From positions 2,870,100 to 2,934,099 of the forward strand of contig VZDJ01000033.1 in NCBI GenBank assembly GCA_008694505.1: a DNA stretch of 64,000 bases, read 5' to 3'. The notes beneath the pieces are model-generated. The model ran no database searches and had not been told where the DNA came from. It saw only the letters and a program-made list of their open reading frames with translations. Made by a program: the position numbers and the translations under genes. This DNA comes from Cyanoderma ruficeps (lineage: Eukaryota > Chordata > Aves > Passeriformes > Timaliidae). This document shows positions 1 to 11,600 of this stretch, piece after piece. The number at the start of each line of letters is the position of its first letter. Position 1 is the stretch's first letter.

Positions 1-486
1 TTGCTAGTGCTTTAGAAGCCCCGTGAAGACAGAACGTAAAAACTGACATTTTGGCATTTTGTACAAAAAAGAGGCTCGTGTGGATGCAATTGAGGAGACA
101 ACATTAGGCAGATAACGTTAGCTAAAAGTGGCAATGCTTTGGTCTTTCTTCTGCAAATACTTCAGACAGCTAATCAAATACTGAAATTTGAGCATGTGCT
201 TACGTGCTTTGTTGAGGAGAGTGATTTGAGCACCTTCTGAAGGTTAATCATGTACTTCACATGCTTTACAGAATTTATTCATGTGGGTCTGATCCAAAGC
301 CCTTGAAGTCAGTGACATTTTTTTCTGACTGAATTTGTGTATCATACTTTACCAGCAGAAGCTAATTTCTTTCTCCTCAAAAATATTCTCTGTAAATAAT
401 AATTTAAAGCAGTCTAGTACAAGCTATTAGTATAGTAAAAAATATTAGCATAGTAATTATTATGTTTAAAAAGGAATACAATTCCC
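1..486. other. Unique non-coding sequence
   Basis: AT-rich single-copy sequence. I see no recognisable repeat, RNA gene or plausible exon here. It ends in AATACAATTC (475-484), a possible copy of the target-site duplication of the retrocopy candidate described next. Confidence 0.6.
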
Positions 487-989
487 TTTTTTTTTTTTTT
501 TTATGGTAGGCATCTCTTGACTCTTTGAGTTAAACTTATCTCCACTTAGAATATTCATGGAGTAGAGGGAGCAATGGAGTCAAAATGATGAGTTACTGAA
601 GGTAACCTTTAATTTTTTTTAAAAAATCACTTTGTTGCCAAAACCTGCGAAGTAATTATGTAACAAAATCTATCTTCTATATAACCATCTTGAAAGGCGT
701 TGGTTCCCTACAGAGCAACACCTTGTGATCCGTGTTCTCGATACCACATCGCTACATCGGCCGGGTGGAACAATCCCTGCTGGTTTCCGAAGGCAATGAA
801 CCATAAATACCTGTCATTTATACAAAAAAACAACCCTGGGCAACAGGAATGGCAAGAATGGCCATGGCCAGAGCCATGAGTGCTCCTCAAGCCATCGTAC
901 CTGGAATGTTCTAGAGTGGCAAGAACACGGGAACCTTACGCACACTGAGTGTTTTCCACGCTTCAGGATGCCTTGGGAAAAGCCATTTT
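487..989 (-). pseudogene. Candidate processed retrocopy (retropseudogene), parent uncertain
   Basis: Read on the minus strand, the segment has an ATG at 895-893, about 225 nt of broken coding-like sequence ending in a stop near 670, a presumed 3' UTR, and then a run of 16 A (T16 at 487-502 on the plus strand). The flanks carry an imperfect 10-bp direct repeat, AATACAATTC (475-484) and AATGCAATTC (990-999), 9 of 10 identical, as expected of LINE-mediated retroposition. The 740-765 stretch holds an unusual cluster of CpGs. No frame is intact across the segment: stops and frame changes interrupt it. By eye the pieces weakly recall a small single-pass mitochondrial complex I subunit such as NDUFA1 (a hydrophobic start containing LAIP, later a segment ending GV, and a short tail). 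That match needs several gaps, so no symbol is given. Poly-A plus flanking repeat is the real evidence. It could instead be unique sequence with a chance T-run. Confidence 0.3.
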
Positions 990-3517
990 AATGCAATTCT
1001 GCTCTCTTGACTCCCTGCCCATCCATTCCCTCACAGCCAGGCACGTGAGAACCTGCTCTCAGCTGCCTCTGGAATATCCAATGCAGACCAGTTTGAAAGA
1101 CTCTTAGAGAAAGGGGAAGCACAGGTTGTCTTACATGTTCCTACCAGACTCTGCCTGGAAGGCAGACAAGCTGCAGTCATAGCTACATTTCAGTGAACTT
1201 GTGCTGAAGAGGAAAAATCATTTCAGCACCAGAAAATGCAGAACTGCCCCACAGATACTGGAGCGAAGTGTCTCCCACCCAGACAAAATCTTAGGAGAAG
1301 TAAAATTAGGCTCTGAGCTTGCAGGTAATCACATTACACATTATCAGAAAGCTGTTGCTTGCTTAGATTTCATTCAAACACACCAACTTAATTCTCATGA
1401 TTTATGGAACTCCCCAGATTTTTTCTGCCCCTCTAAGCCCTCTGGTTTAACTATAACAGTAAGTAAAACTGAGAAACTGGGAAGGCAATTTACTTTACTA
1501 ATATATAATAAACCAAAGGGGAAAAAAATCAATTTTTTATACTCTAGAAGGAAAAAGAAAAGCAGACTGTTCCTCTATCTTAAATGCCAACTGAAACCAT
1601 CCTTCCAGGTATAAACTCTCAGTAAGATGAGTCTAAGTTTCTCGTCTGCCTGTGGCAAAGTAGACTTACTGTCATTCCAAAGGATCCTGGCAGAAATCAC
1701 AAAATGCAAAGCACAAAGACATTATAGAAAAAGTCTAACATGTCAGACTGTTTCACTGAGTAAGTGAAGGCCACAGAAAGACATCTCTGCAAGGACAAAA
1801 GAGGGAAGAAAACGTAATTAAGTTCTTAGGGAAGTTCATGCTGCCTCCCCCATAAAGGGCGCTCTGCCCCCCTATGAGTGGAGCCAAGGGTTGCCAGAAC
1901 AAATCCAAGGATTTCATCAGGGCTTACTGTAAACTTCAAAGCAGCACAAGGCACCCTGGCATCAAGATACTCCCTGAGTCACTACACAGCCACAGCTTGG
2001 AAAGGTCATTCATTATCAAAGAATCAAAACCCGGCACCACAAATTACCTCTCGTCTTTTATCTGCTAAGTGAAATTTAGTTGTGACTAGACACAACGTTA
2101 CTTAACCATCAGATACGCCAAAGTGCCCTAAAGGCCTGGGGTACATTATACACTTGCTGTTGCCATGGAAATAATGATTCTGATTTAAGAAGTGATAGGC
2201 AGCAACCTGTCAGGGTGTCATTCTTCAATGTCCCGGGGGAACCTTGGCAATGAATGCTAGGCTGAAATGCCTCGTTGCCACTCCTCTGAAATCTCTATCT
2301 CCAGGAGGACTTGGCTGATGCAGTCGTGCCTCCACTGGTACGTTTTCTGATGCCTTCTGTACTATCATTCTGTGCAGTTTACTGTGGGGTTTACTAACAC
2401 TGGTGGCTGGAAAACCAAACTTTCACACTTTATAAAGCCAGTAAGCCTTGGCCCAGGAGATGCAGCCACAGAGTAGACCTGTGCTTAGAACAGAGATGGT
2501 TCGTTTCTGCTTTGAAGGGTAAAGTGTTGCTCAGCTGTGGCCATACAGCCAAGACATGGCTCCACAGTTCAACCAAACTAGAAACAGTGACACTACTGGG
2601 ATTCTTCTGTTTGTCATGTTTTCAGAGGCTCATTTTTCATGGTCCAGACTCCTACCTTGCTGCATTAAGTGTGAAATTGTGAGCATATGGGCCTTGCCGT
2701 GGTAAAAAAATACAACTTCACATTCTCTGAAAGGATTGCCCAATTTCATAAGAAGTTTTCCTTACTGTAAAGGCAGCACAAATTGTAGGCAAATCCTTTT
2801 TGTGAACACATTGTTGCCACTTCTTGAAAATCTTATTTACCATTTTCATATTGTCCTGCCATGGATCCTTGCCAGAATGATAAATTTTCCCCCAGGTACG
2901 TCTGCCATGAAACATTTCACCTCGTGTGAGGCTGAGGTACTGCTGACCACACTACACAGAGAGTCAAAAACTCCCCATTTGGAGAAAACATCCCTGACAG
3001 TCCAGAATCTGTGCTACAGAGGGGCTTATTCTTCCTTCTCAAGCATGTGGCAAGCCAAGGATAAAACTTCCAGGCCTCATCAGCTGAAGATATAAGATCC
3101 TGTTAATCCCTAATAACAGCCCGATTTCCAGCACATGGCAAAATGAGTAAACCACTATGAATGGCTATGCTTTTCAGCCCATTTGATTTCTCTCTTCCAC
3201 TGGACTCTACTGGTCAGTCCTGCTGATGCCACTGTAGCTGAAACCACATCAGCACTTGCCAGGAATTCATTGTGTCCCACCAGGGCAGATTCTCAGCAAG
3301 CGACAAATCTGCTTTTATACTTCTGCTTCACTCTATTTTACGAAGTGGCTTTACCAACAGAAGAAAGGACAGACACACACAAGAAGCATTTTCTGAGGCT
3401 CAGAGCACTGATTTGATGAGCATGACAGTATCTGACACTGCAGCTTTCACTCCCTTGCCCCAGAGGGCAAAGGCATCCCGTCATTCCTGGCTGTGTCTTA
3501 TCACCAGCTCTCAGTTT
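990..3517. other. Unique non-coding sequence
   Basis: Single-copy sequence containing several short open frames (for example 1201-1614 plus and 2736-3095 plus). None shows domain-like composition, a recognisable motif or splice-flanked exon structure. I recognise no repeat here. Confidence 0.55.
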
Positions 3518-3955
3518 TGATGCCTTAAAATTTTAGCTTTTATAATTTTCAAATCTTGCACTACCTTAGTACATAACTCTAAACTCCATGCAGAGTGTTG
3601 GTTACTGTCTTCACACTTTGGTCAGACAAAACTATTTCTCTCTAGGCCTGGGAAGCAAGGACAGCTCGCTGTCTCAGGCCCTGAGAAATGTAAAACAAAA
3701 GTGAGTTGGGGGGGAGCAAACTGAGAGTAAATGACTTCATTACCTGAAGCTGTAATTGGAGAATTAACTCCTGATATGTAAATGGACCAAACTGAAAATT
3801 GTCTGAAAAAACTCATGACTATCGTCCACCTTGGGTGTAGCCCCTGGGAGGCTCTGACTGCCCAAGGTGTATCTACTGAAGGCCTTTAATAAATACCCAC
3901 TTTGTTCTCTTAATTTTGTCTAGCCCCTGTTCTAGGGAGCCACTCCAAGGCATCA
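3518..3955 (+). mobile_element. Solo LTR, family A copy 1 (ERV class I-like)
   Basis: A 438-bp LTR beginning TGATGCCTT and ending AAGGCATCA, a perfect 9-bp terminal inverted repeat with the TG...CA ends of retroviral LTRs. It is flanked by a 4-bp target duplication GTTT (3514-3517 and 3956-3959), the length typical of class I (gamma-like) endogenous retroviruses. A polyadenylation signal AATAAA lies at 3888-3893. Compared with copies A3 and A4, the region corresponding to their TATA box has decayed and no TATAAAA remains. No internal retroviral sequence adjoins it, so it is a solo LTR. The segment aligns over its length with A2 and, in reverse complement, with A3 and A4. I assign the class from duplication length, not from a database match. 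Confidence 0.85.
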
Positions 3956-5064
3956 GTTTCGTTGTACCTGCAGCTCTGCTGCTCCTGGAGCCAGTATCTT
4001 GTCTGTTGTGGGAGGCCACATTCCACCCCCTAAGCAACATTTTCTTTACGACGTTCAGGGCCTTTCAAAAGAGGTTTGATGTCCATGTTTCCAATTCACT
4101 GTTCAGCCAACTTTCTGATTCCTATGTCTTTATTCACTGGGTATTTCTTGATAGAAATCCTCAACTTCTGTAGAACTGTAGAACGCCCTGGCTTCAAAGG
4201 AGCTTTGTTATTTTGTATCCATTGAAGACTTGACCTGTCTGGAGAGGATAACTTTTAAATCATCCTAGTGAAAAAAAAAAAAAAAAGAAAAGAAATGACT
4301 GGGTGACTGGTGAAGTATTTCTTCTTCTCTCCAACCTCATGCACCCTGGAGGAAAACCTTAAACACAGAATTATAGCACACTTAAGATATCTATCTATCC
4401 AGCACTTCAATAGCCTGTAAAATTACCAGGGCTTTTTCAAAAAGCAAACAGAAGAAAATAGCACAGTTCCAATCAGGCTTTCCCAGCTACTCCACTACTT
4501 TCCTGTTCATATCCAATCTGCTGTTTACATGCACAGAAGACAGAAGTTCATTTCAGGTATTTGAATCAAACAATGGCCTCAATGGCAGAGTACAATATTA
4601 TTTGATTCCAGGGCTTTCATCTTCCATAGTTTATTGTCCCCTCTGCAGAGAACATGATCTGGCTCAGCTCCCTTACTTGGGTAAAAAGGAAAAAAACCCT
4701 GTTGGTGTATCCTTTAGCAAGCACTATTTCCTGTTGATAGCAAGGATGTCTGAACTCATGTTTACCTTTTTAATTTTTAATCATAATAAAAATTGCCTTT
4801 ATTTCTCACTTTAGCTATTCTCTGGTGTATGCATGAAATTTTGATTCACCTTCTTTGCACTCTTTTGGCGTCTTTCCAAAGCACTTGGAAATTTTAAGGG
4901 CTTTGTATTCAGCTATTTATTTGCTGCAGAACCCCAGAGAAGGGACAATGCAACATTGTTCCAACCCGGGAGCAAACCAGGACCTTGAACACTGATGTAA
5001 AATATCACTATTTACATTCTAATCCACTGCTCTTCCCACCCCCGCAAGGGAAGATGCTTGCACC
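3956..5064. other. Unique sequence with a poly-A tract
   Basis: Single-copy sequence apart from an A16 run (4271-4286) followed by a G-interrupted A-rich stretch. The run could be the tail of an old retroposed copy on the plus strand, but I recognise no parent sequence upstream of it. Confidence 0.5.
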
Positions 5065-5094
5065 AAAAATCACAGAATGGTTTAGGTTGGAAGG
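5065..5094 (-). mobile_element. CR1 LINE 3' tail, distal piece
   Basis: The plus strand reads as the reverse complement of the terminal 3' end of avian CR1 elements (the ATCACAGAATGG and GGTTGGAAGG blocks). It ends at GGAAGG (5089-5094), where LTR C interrupts it. The CR1 resumes with the same six bases at 5554. Only about 30 bp lies on this side. Confidence 0.75.
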
Positions 5095-5553
5095 TGTGGG
5101 TTAGACCCACATATCTGAGGGCTGGCTTGATGGAGATGTGGCTACAGAATTGAGTGAGATGGCTGACCGAGGGTGCTTTGAAAAATAAAGACGGTTTTAA
5201 TAAAGATGGAAAATAATACAAAAACAAAATAACAAAGCCGAGTACAGCACAGAGACAAACTCTGCTGCTACAGCATCTCCAAATGCAAGAAGAGAAAGCG
5301 AAAACCGTGGAGTTCCTTTGTTCTCTCTCTTTTATACCTAAGGGCTTAGGTGGGCTTTCTCGGCCCTTGGCCCGATGAGAAATAGCAACATTCTTTGAGT
5401 AACATTTTCAGGGTCCAACCTGCACTCCTGGGCTGGCTCTGAGCCAATTGCAAAGAGAAATCCACAGAACTTTCCAGCTGGCTTCTTAATATGTCAAAAG
5501 GTAAAGTGAGACCCTTTCCCTATAAGGGAACACCTGCTAAAGGCATTCCTACG
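5095..5553 (-). mobile_element. Solo LTR, family C (ERV class II-like), nested in CR1
   Basis: A 459-bp insertion bounded by a perfect 6-bp duplication GGAAGG (5089-5094 and 5554-5559). Six bases is typical of class II (ERVK/beta/alpha-like) elements. On the minus strand it has a TATA box (TATAAAA, 5336-5330), then roughly 130 nt downstream an ATTAAA polyadenylation signal (5201-5196), and it ends in CA (TG at 5095 on the plus strand). Its minus-strand start reads CG rather than the expected TG. Removing it rejoins the two halves of the CR1 exactly, which independently proves the boundaries. It retains several CpGs around 5237 and 5300-5306, suggesting it is younger than the surrounding CR1. 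No internal coding region is present. No other copy of this family occurs in the window. Confidence 0.85.
5330..5336 (-). promoter_or_regulatory. TATA box of LTR C
   Basis: TATAAAA on the minus strand, at the position expected for the U3 promoter of LTR C, upstream of its ATTAAA signal at 5201-5196. Whether it is active cannot be judged from sequence. Confidence 0.6.
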
Positions 5554-5655
5554 GGAAGGGACTTTAAAAACCATCTTGTTCCAATCCCCTCTCATGGGCA
5601 GGGCCACCTTCCACTATTCCAGGTTGCTCAGGGTCCAGTGCAGCCTCCCCAGCTC
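5554..5655 (-). mobile_element. CR1 LINE 3' tail, proximal piece
   Basis: Continues the CR1 element broken at 5094. The order of blocks (GGAAGGGAC, ATGGGCAGGG, CACCTTCCACT, AGGTTGCTCAGGG) matches the reverse complement of the avian CR1 3' end. Similarity fades after about 5650. It is a truncated, non-coding LINE remnant. Confidence 0.8.
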
Positions 5656-6186
5656 CTGCTTTCCCCAGGACACTGTTTCAACAGCTCTGGCAATGTCTCA
5701 GCGGAGGAAGCACCCTGGGTGTCACAGGGGATGCAGAACAGCCATCATGCAGAGATGGAAGTGATGCAAGGTTATAATTTTTTCCCCTTCTGTTGCAAAT
5801 AGGCCCACTAAAATCAACGAGGGCAGCAACAAACTACCAGTTGAGTAGCAGACAGAACCCAACTCCAGTAATTTTTATTTCATGTTTTGCACTCAAATTG
5901 TCATTTTGATGACTGCTGCCAGGAGCTGCAAGTCACTTATTTCAGCAGAGCATATTGTCTGTGCAAATGGCATGCTGCTCCTTTTCATGTGATTTGGAAA
6001 TTTCCTTTTTCTGCCCTGGGCTTCTTACTGAGTGGTGACAGGCAGTTCAGACCGTGGGGCTGTGGGACTTTGCCCAGACAGGGGTTTTAGGCACCATTTC
6101 TACAGCAGCAGCTGGGCTCTGCACTGCTCTCCCACACCAGCACTCCATCCCTCCCCTGCTCTGACGAGGGTGTGCCATGCTCTGGC
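5656..6186. other. Unique sequence between CR1 remnant and LTR A2
   Basis: No recognisable repeat or gene. The first part may still contain badly decayed CR1, but I cannot align it by eye. Confidence 0.5.
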
Positions 6187-6619
6187 TGATGACTTGGGAT
6201 TTTGGCCTTTATATTTTTCAAATCCTCTACTGCATTAGTGCATAACTCTAAAGTCCATAAAAAGTGTTAGCCACTGTTTTCACACTTTAGTCAGACAAAA
6301 CAGTTCCTCTGGGCCTGAGAACCAAGGGCACCTCACTCCCTCAGCCCCCAAAATGTATAAACAAAAGTGAATTGGGGGGAGCAAACTGGGGGTAAATGAC
6401 TTCATTACCTGAAGCTGTAATTGGAGCATTCACCCCTGATATGTAAATGGACCAAACTTAGAATTGTCTGAAAAACTCATGACCATCATCTGCCTTGGGT
6501 GTAGCCCCTGGGAGGCTCTGACTGCCCAAGGTGTATCTGTGGAAGGCCTTCAATAAATACCCACTTTATTCCCCTAATCTTGTCTAGTCTCTGCTCTAGG
6601 GAGCCCTTCCAAGGCATCA
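6187..6619 (+). mobile_element. Solo LTR, family A copy 2 (ERV class I-like)
   Basis: A 433-bp copy of the same LTR as 3518-3955, beginning TGATGACTT (one change from the family end) and ending AAGGCATCA. It has a perfect 4-bp target duplication TGGC (6183-6186 and 6620-6623). AATAAA lies at 6552-6557. Like A1 it lacks the TATA box seen in A3 and A4. Its duplication differs from that of A1, so the two same-strand LTRs are independent insertions and not the ends of one provirus. The intervening DNA also holds no retroviral genes. Confidence 0.85.
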
Positions 6620-8335
6620 TGGCCATGGGCTGTGAACTCTCACTCTCCTAAGGGCAGCAAATGGGAAAAGAGGGTCACGCACACCTCACAGGTGCAGGTA
6701 TTTGATGAAGGAGGAGCAAGAGATTCTGGCTCTTAACCCATCACTAGACAACCATAAATTTGATTTTTGCTGATTACATAGTATATAAATCTCAGAGTAA
6801 GAGAGTTTAATACAGTAGTTAAGACTGGTGTTAGGAAAGGCATAAAATGTACTGCCTAAAAGTATAGAAGAATGAAGCACTCATTATCTGACTTATTTAT
6901 AATATTTAAGGCCGTTCTTACTCTTTTCTCAGCTTGAAAAATATTACATCACTGAGACCATTTAAATAAATATAAGGTAAGCATGATTTTCTTTTTATTA
7001 CTTTCTAGTTATTTAATAATAAAATGTAATGCAATTATTTTGCTTAAATCAGTGACAGGTTAAAAGAGAGAGATGAAGTAAAAAATTCAGCACTGACAAT
7101 GTAGTCATCGGATTCTTTCCTGAAAGAATAATATTTGCAGAGTATCTGAGCATTTCAATTTGTCCTGCAAGTTCAAGGACTGTTATCTCTGATACACTAC
7201 TTTTGAGTCTGTGGTGTCAATACTGATGAGATAGTTTAAGAGTCGATATAAAATGTGTTTTAATTCTATGAACTCTGGCAGCCACTGAATTATTTATATG
7301 ATGTCATTTACTTACTACAATCGAGTTTGACACTTCCAGATTTAGTATCACACATAAGCCTTCCTTTCTGAGACAATGCTAACACCATGGCTTTGCAACA
7401 CTGCTAAGAACTCCAGATGTAATAAATGTGCTTCACCTTTGGGTCTGCAAAGCAGGAGGAGTTGATACAGCCCCATGGCATTCCATTTTCTGTTAGTTTA
7501 CTGAAAATCACACACACACATTTTAGAAAAATGAACCATCTCAGTTGATAAAAGCCTGGTGATTGGAACTTGCACAATTTCCTCTTCTTCAAGAATATTT
7601 CTTTGTTCTGCTTTTTTCCCCCAGCTGGTACTTGGGAGGCTGTGATGTGCACTGGTCTGGGTTGCAGCTGTTCAGCCACTGGATCCAGGTGATCTGGACA
7701 AAGTTCCAGCCCTGGCCATTGTTGGATCATACTAACAAAATCCCCACGATTTTAATAATTTCTCTAGTGAGAAAAGAGAGTGTGATGAATATCTCAGAGC
7801 AGAGATATTCCTCTGACACACAGCAGTGGAGAAAAAGGCCAGTGGAAGGAGTGTGGTCCTGACTTTAACTCTTCTTGGAGTCTCAAACATTGCATGCAGC
7901 TGGAAAAAGAACACTCATCAACCATCACATTTAAGGCTCAGCCTTAATTCAGCACAGAATTGAAAAGAACGTGTTAACAGAATGCCAAGCTTGCTGCTGC
8001 CTTGTAAAAAAAAAATGGTGTCTGCTGCTCTTGTACTAAAAATGGTACCACTAATATGGGTGAAGCAGCTCAGTATTTTCCAGCACTGCTGCAGGTTTAA
8101 AAAGCCCTCAGACATTCATTGTCTAGCAGGGCTTAATTGGTAGCAGCAAACACACAGACCATTTGGAAATCTGGGCTCCAATTAAAATACAGCAAAGCTA
8201 GACAGGCTAAATTTAAACATTTTTTTAAAGTACAGTTCTGAAGTGCTTTTACTCTCATGGAACAGTAGGAATAAGGCAGGCCATCCCATCAACCTTGGCT
8301 CTATTAAATGCAAGCACACACCATCACCATCATCC
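6620..8335. other. Unique non-coding sequence
   Basis: AT-rich single-copy DNA. Short open frames here (for example 7404-7730 minus, 7563-7862 plus) overlap one another on opposite strands and show no recognisable protein features. Confidence 0.55.
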
Positions 8336-8650
8336 CTGAATTGTTTGGGTGACAAGGAACCTCAAAGCTCATCCTGTCCCACCCCCTGCCGTGGGCAGGG
8401 ACACCTTCCACTGTCCCAGGCTGCTCCAAGCCCTGTCCAGCCTGGCCTTGGACACTTCCAGGGATCCAGGGGCAGCCACAGCTTCTCTGGGCACCCTGTG
8501 CCAGGGCCTCAGCACCCTCACAGGCAATTCCTTCCTAATATCTGATTTCAACCTACTCTTTTTTCAGAGCCATTCTGCCTGGTCCTGTCAGTGCATCCCC
8601 TTGAAGTGCCTCTCCAGCCATCCTGTAGGCACCTGCTGCCTTATCAGTTA
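8336..8650 (-). mobile_element. CR1 LINE 3' fragment
   Basis: About 315 bp matching, in reverse complement, the 3' portion of avian CR1. The blocks occur in family order: TGGGCAGGGACACCTTCCAC, CAGCCTGGCCTTGGACACTT, a degenerate GGCACCCTGTGCCAG block, TTCCTTCCTAATATCTGA, and a CCTTGAAGTGCCTCTCCAGC-like block. It is 5'-truncated, as usual for CR1, and has no intact ORF2. Open frames at 8243-8816 lie within or across it and are not host genes. Confidence 0.88.
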
Positions 8651-11600
8651 TCTTGCACTTAGAGATCAACCTCATCTAAGAAAGTATTTCAGGATTTCTG
8701 TACAGGCAGGAAAAGCAACCACTGAAAATCCTAAATTAATTTTGCAGAGAGAACACATGGTTCATAAATATCTCGGCTTAAAAGCTGTATCACGTGTAGC
8801 CGCATATGTTGGGTGATAATTAGAACACAATTAAATTGGGCACCAAAGGAATCTCCGTAATTTTATTTATGATATTAACTTGGAGAACTTTTTCCCCCAG
8901 CTGTGTAAGAGACATTAAGGCTATTTATCATCCTGGTAGCAATATGATAGTTTTCTACAGGGACATATGGAACTAAACTGAGCTTGTATTTTCTAGATAT
9001 GACTTTTAAAAACCAATCTATTCAGATCTGTTTTTATTTCTATCAAAATTTTTCAGCCATCAAATCCATCACTGCTTTCCTAAATGAGCGACAGATCTAA
9101 ATCCACCCAGAGTGGGAAGCACTATTTAATTCACATTTAGCACAGGTTTGCAACAGTACCAAGGCCCAAACAGAGCATAAATATAAGGATGTTTCCCTAA
9201 CTGCACTCACGGGCTTGAGTCATGAATTTCTGCCAGGCTTCCTTTCTTTATTCACCTTATTTTTTGAAATCAGGCTCTTTCAATTAGCTTTTTCATTTAT
9301 CTTTTCTCTTCAAAACAAAGAGAATAAATTTATGCTACAGATTTCGCTTGAAGACACTTTTCTGATCCCAGGTGTGGAGCACAGAGTTCAGTGTATTCAT
9401 TGGAATGACCCAAATAAGACTAAAGTATGCATGATGGTTATTATTATTTCAAACCCAAATATTTGTAGGGATCTGCTACAAAAAATTCCAAATTAATAGA
9501 AATTCTAAATTAATTGAAATATTTTCTTAGCAACAGGGGTTTGACATAAAGAACAGACATAAATTAATCAAGTTCAATTCACAAATGGTGACTAGAGGAT
9601 AATATGTAGGAATTTTGGTGAATTAGAAATGACCTTATGTATTATCACTGCTCTCAATGTCTTGTTTAGCTTCTCTGTTACTGTGCCAAAATCAAGAATC
9701 CAATTTTTATGTAATGTATCTTAAAGTTTTTAGAATTCAGTTAAAACTCTTAAAACTGCAGCCAATTCAGATCTGCAGGTAACAGTGACAGGTTGATGCA
9801 GTGATGCCCACATCAGCTCCAGCTCTGCTGCTCAGCTGATGTGAAGAAAAATTTTGCCCAATTTCTGGCACCACAGGGGTTGAAAGAGCAGATTGTTTCA
9901 CATATAAGCATGTAGGACATGACAACCAGCCCAAAGAAGGTAAGTTCACACTTCAAAAATTCCCTCACGGAGCTCTCATTGCATTTCTTAAGTTGCATTT
10001 ACTGCATTTCTCAGCAGCATGAAGATTGAAGAAAAAAAATGTTCTCGAGTCTGAAAGGCTGTAGATTTGTTGCTTCTTCCTCAAGCAGAGGCACCAAGAT
10101 CTCACCACCCAAGCAGTCCACACTTCACAGTACTCTGAAGTTTCTACAAGATTTAAGCAGTTTTGTAAAATGCGTGCCATACTCATGACATTGAGCAAAA
10201 TAATGTTATTATGTCACAGTCCTTTCTGTGATGATTTAATCCCTTCACCTTTATATACTGTGCCAACATTTGCACTGTGAACAGGTAGAATGAAGCTGAA
10301 AGATATGTCAAAGGAAAGGAAGCTTTATAAACAAGGAACAAACGTGGATGTGCCTTTGAGGACAGAGATCTCTGTGGTACTCCTTGCAGCTGGGAAGAGA
10401 GTGCTGAACTAACAAGAGAAATTTCTTAAACAAGATTGTGCTTTTCAGCATCTGCACCAGGTGCCCAGGTATGTGGGTCTTTAGCATAAACATTTCTAAA
10501 GTGTAGAGGTACTCGGCACAAATAAAAACGGTGCATGAAAAGCTGATATTCTTTTTTTGTATCCCACGGACTTGCAAAACCCACCATTGATTTTAGAAAT
10601 TCTTATACATACATACATTTCTTACAAATGAGTTTTTTTTAAGACAAAGCTTTTCAGGACATTATATAAGTCCTTGAAGCCAGAGACTTATGATGAAAAC
10701 AGTGTCAGACTCATAATAAAAGTAGTGTGATTGCTGAACCTACAAGGAAAAAAATTCTCTACATGCACAGCCAGGACTCAGATGGGCCTGCTGGTACCTT
10801 GTCATTGCTGGAGCTTCCCTTAGCATAGTTTTTAGTGTCAAGTTGGTAAACATTGAATTTTTATTGCAATTTCTTTACTGCCTCCAATACCAACATATGA
10901 ACTGTCTCCTGCAGTCTGTGTCCTTTTCTCCAGGCTGTGGGAGATGTAGCTTGTTTCTTTACCGGAGAAGCTGTGAGAACTGTTTGGAGATGTACACAAA
11001 GTAAAGCAGGCTCCCTGTCCAGTTTGTCACTGGCATGGTTCCCTCTCCTCTCTGCTGGTATTTATTTCAGAAACATTGCTCAGCTCACTACCAGATTTTG
11101 CAGTCTGAGGCAGCTGAAAAGGTCAATTAGAAGAGCATATCCTGCTATCAGATTCCATGCCATAAAATCACTCGTCACAAACACATGAAAGAGGATAATG
11201 ATTATTATAAATTGGGCATTCAGCTTGGTTTGTGGCGTTGCCGAAAGGTTCGTGTAGGAAGAGCTGTAGAGGTACCAGAAGGCAAAATAACAGGATAATT
11301 CATGCTTGGAGCATGAATTCCTGCTTGTCCTTCCTGTTAGGCAGACAAGTGCTTGTTTGCCATGGCAAGCAGCTCCAAAAAACCTGTCAGAGGGAATTTC
11401 TGCTCTGCTGGAGCACTCAGTCCTGTATCACCCACCTCTGACTGCTGAGAGCACCCACATCAGCTGAGTCATTGCAATCCCACTTTGAGGACATCTGAGC
11501 CTCTGGCAGTTTTGAGACAGGATATTCTTCCAGGCCGTGTAACCACCCTCTTGTAGGTGCCATTTCAGACAGTTTCTTTTTTAAGCCCGTAGCAAAACCC

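Noticed and set aside
670..895. Firm identification of the 0.7-0.9 kb segment as an NDUFA1 pseudogene
   Set aside because: The by-eye resemblance needs frame changes and an unexplained insertion of about 24 bp. Kept only as a tentative retrocopy without a gene symbol.
3518..6619. A provirus bounded by LTRs A1 and A2
   Set aside because: Different target duplications at each LTR, and no retroviral internal sequence between them.
8349..8816. 155-codon plus-strand frame
   Set aside because: Mostly the antisense of a CR1 LINE 3' end.
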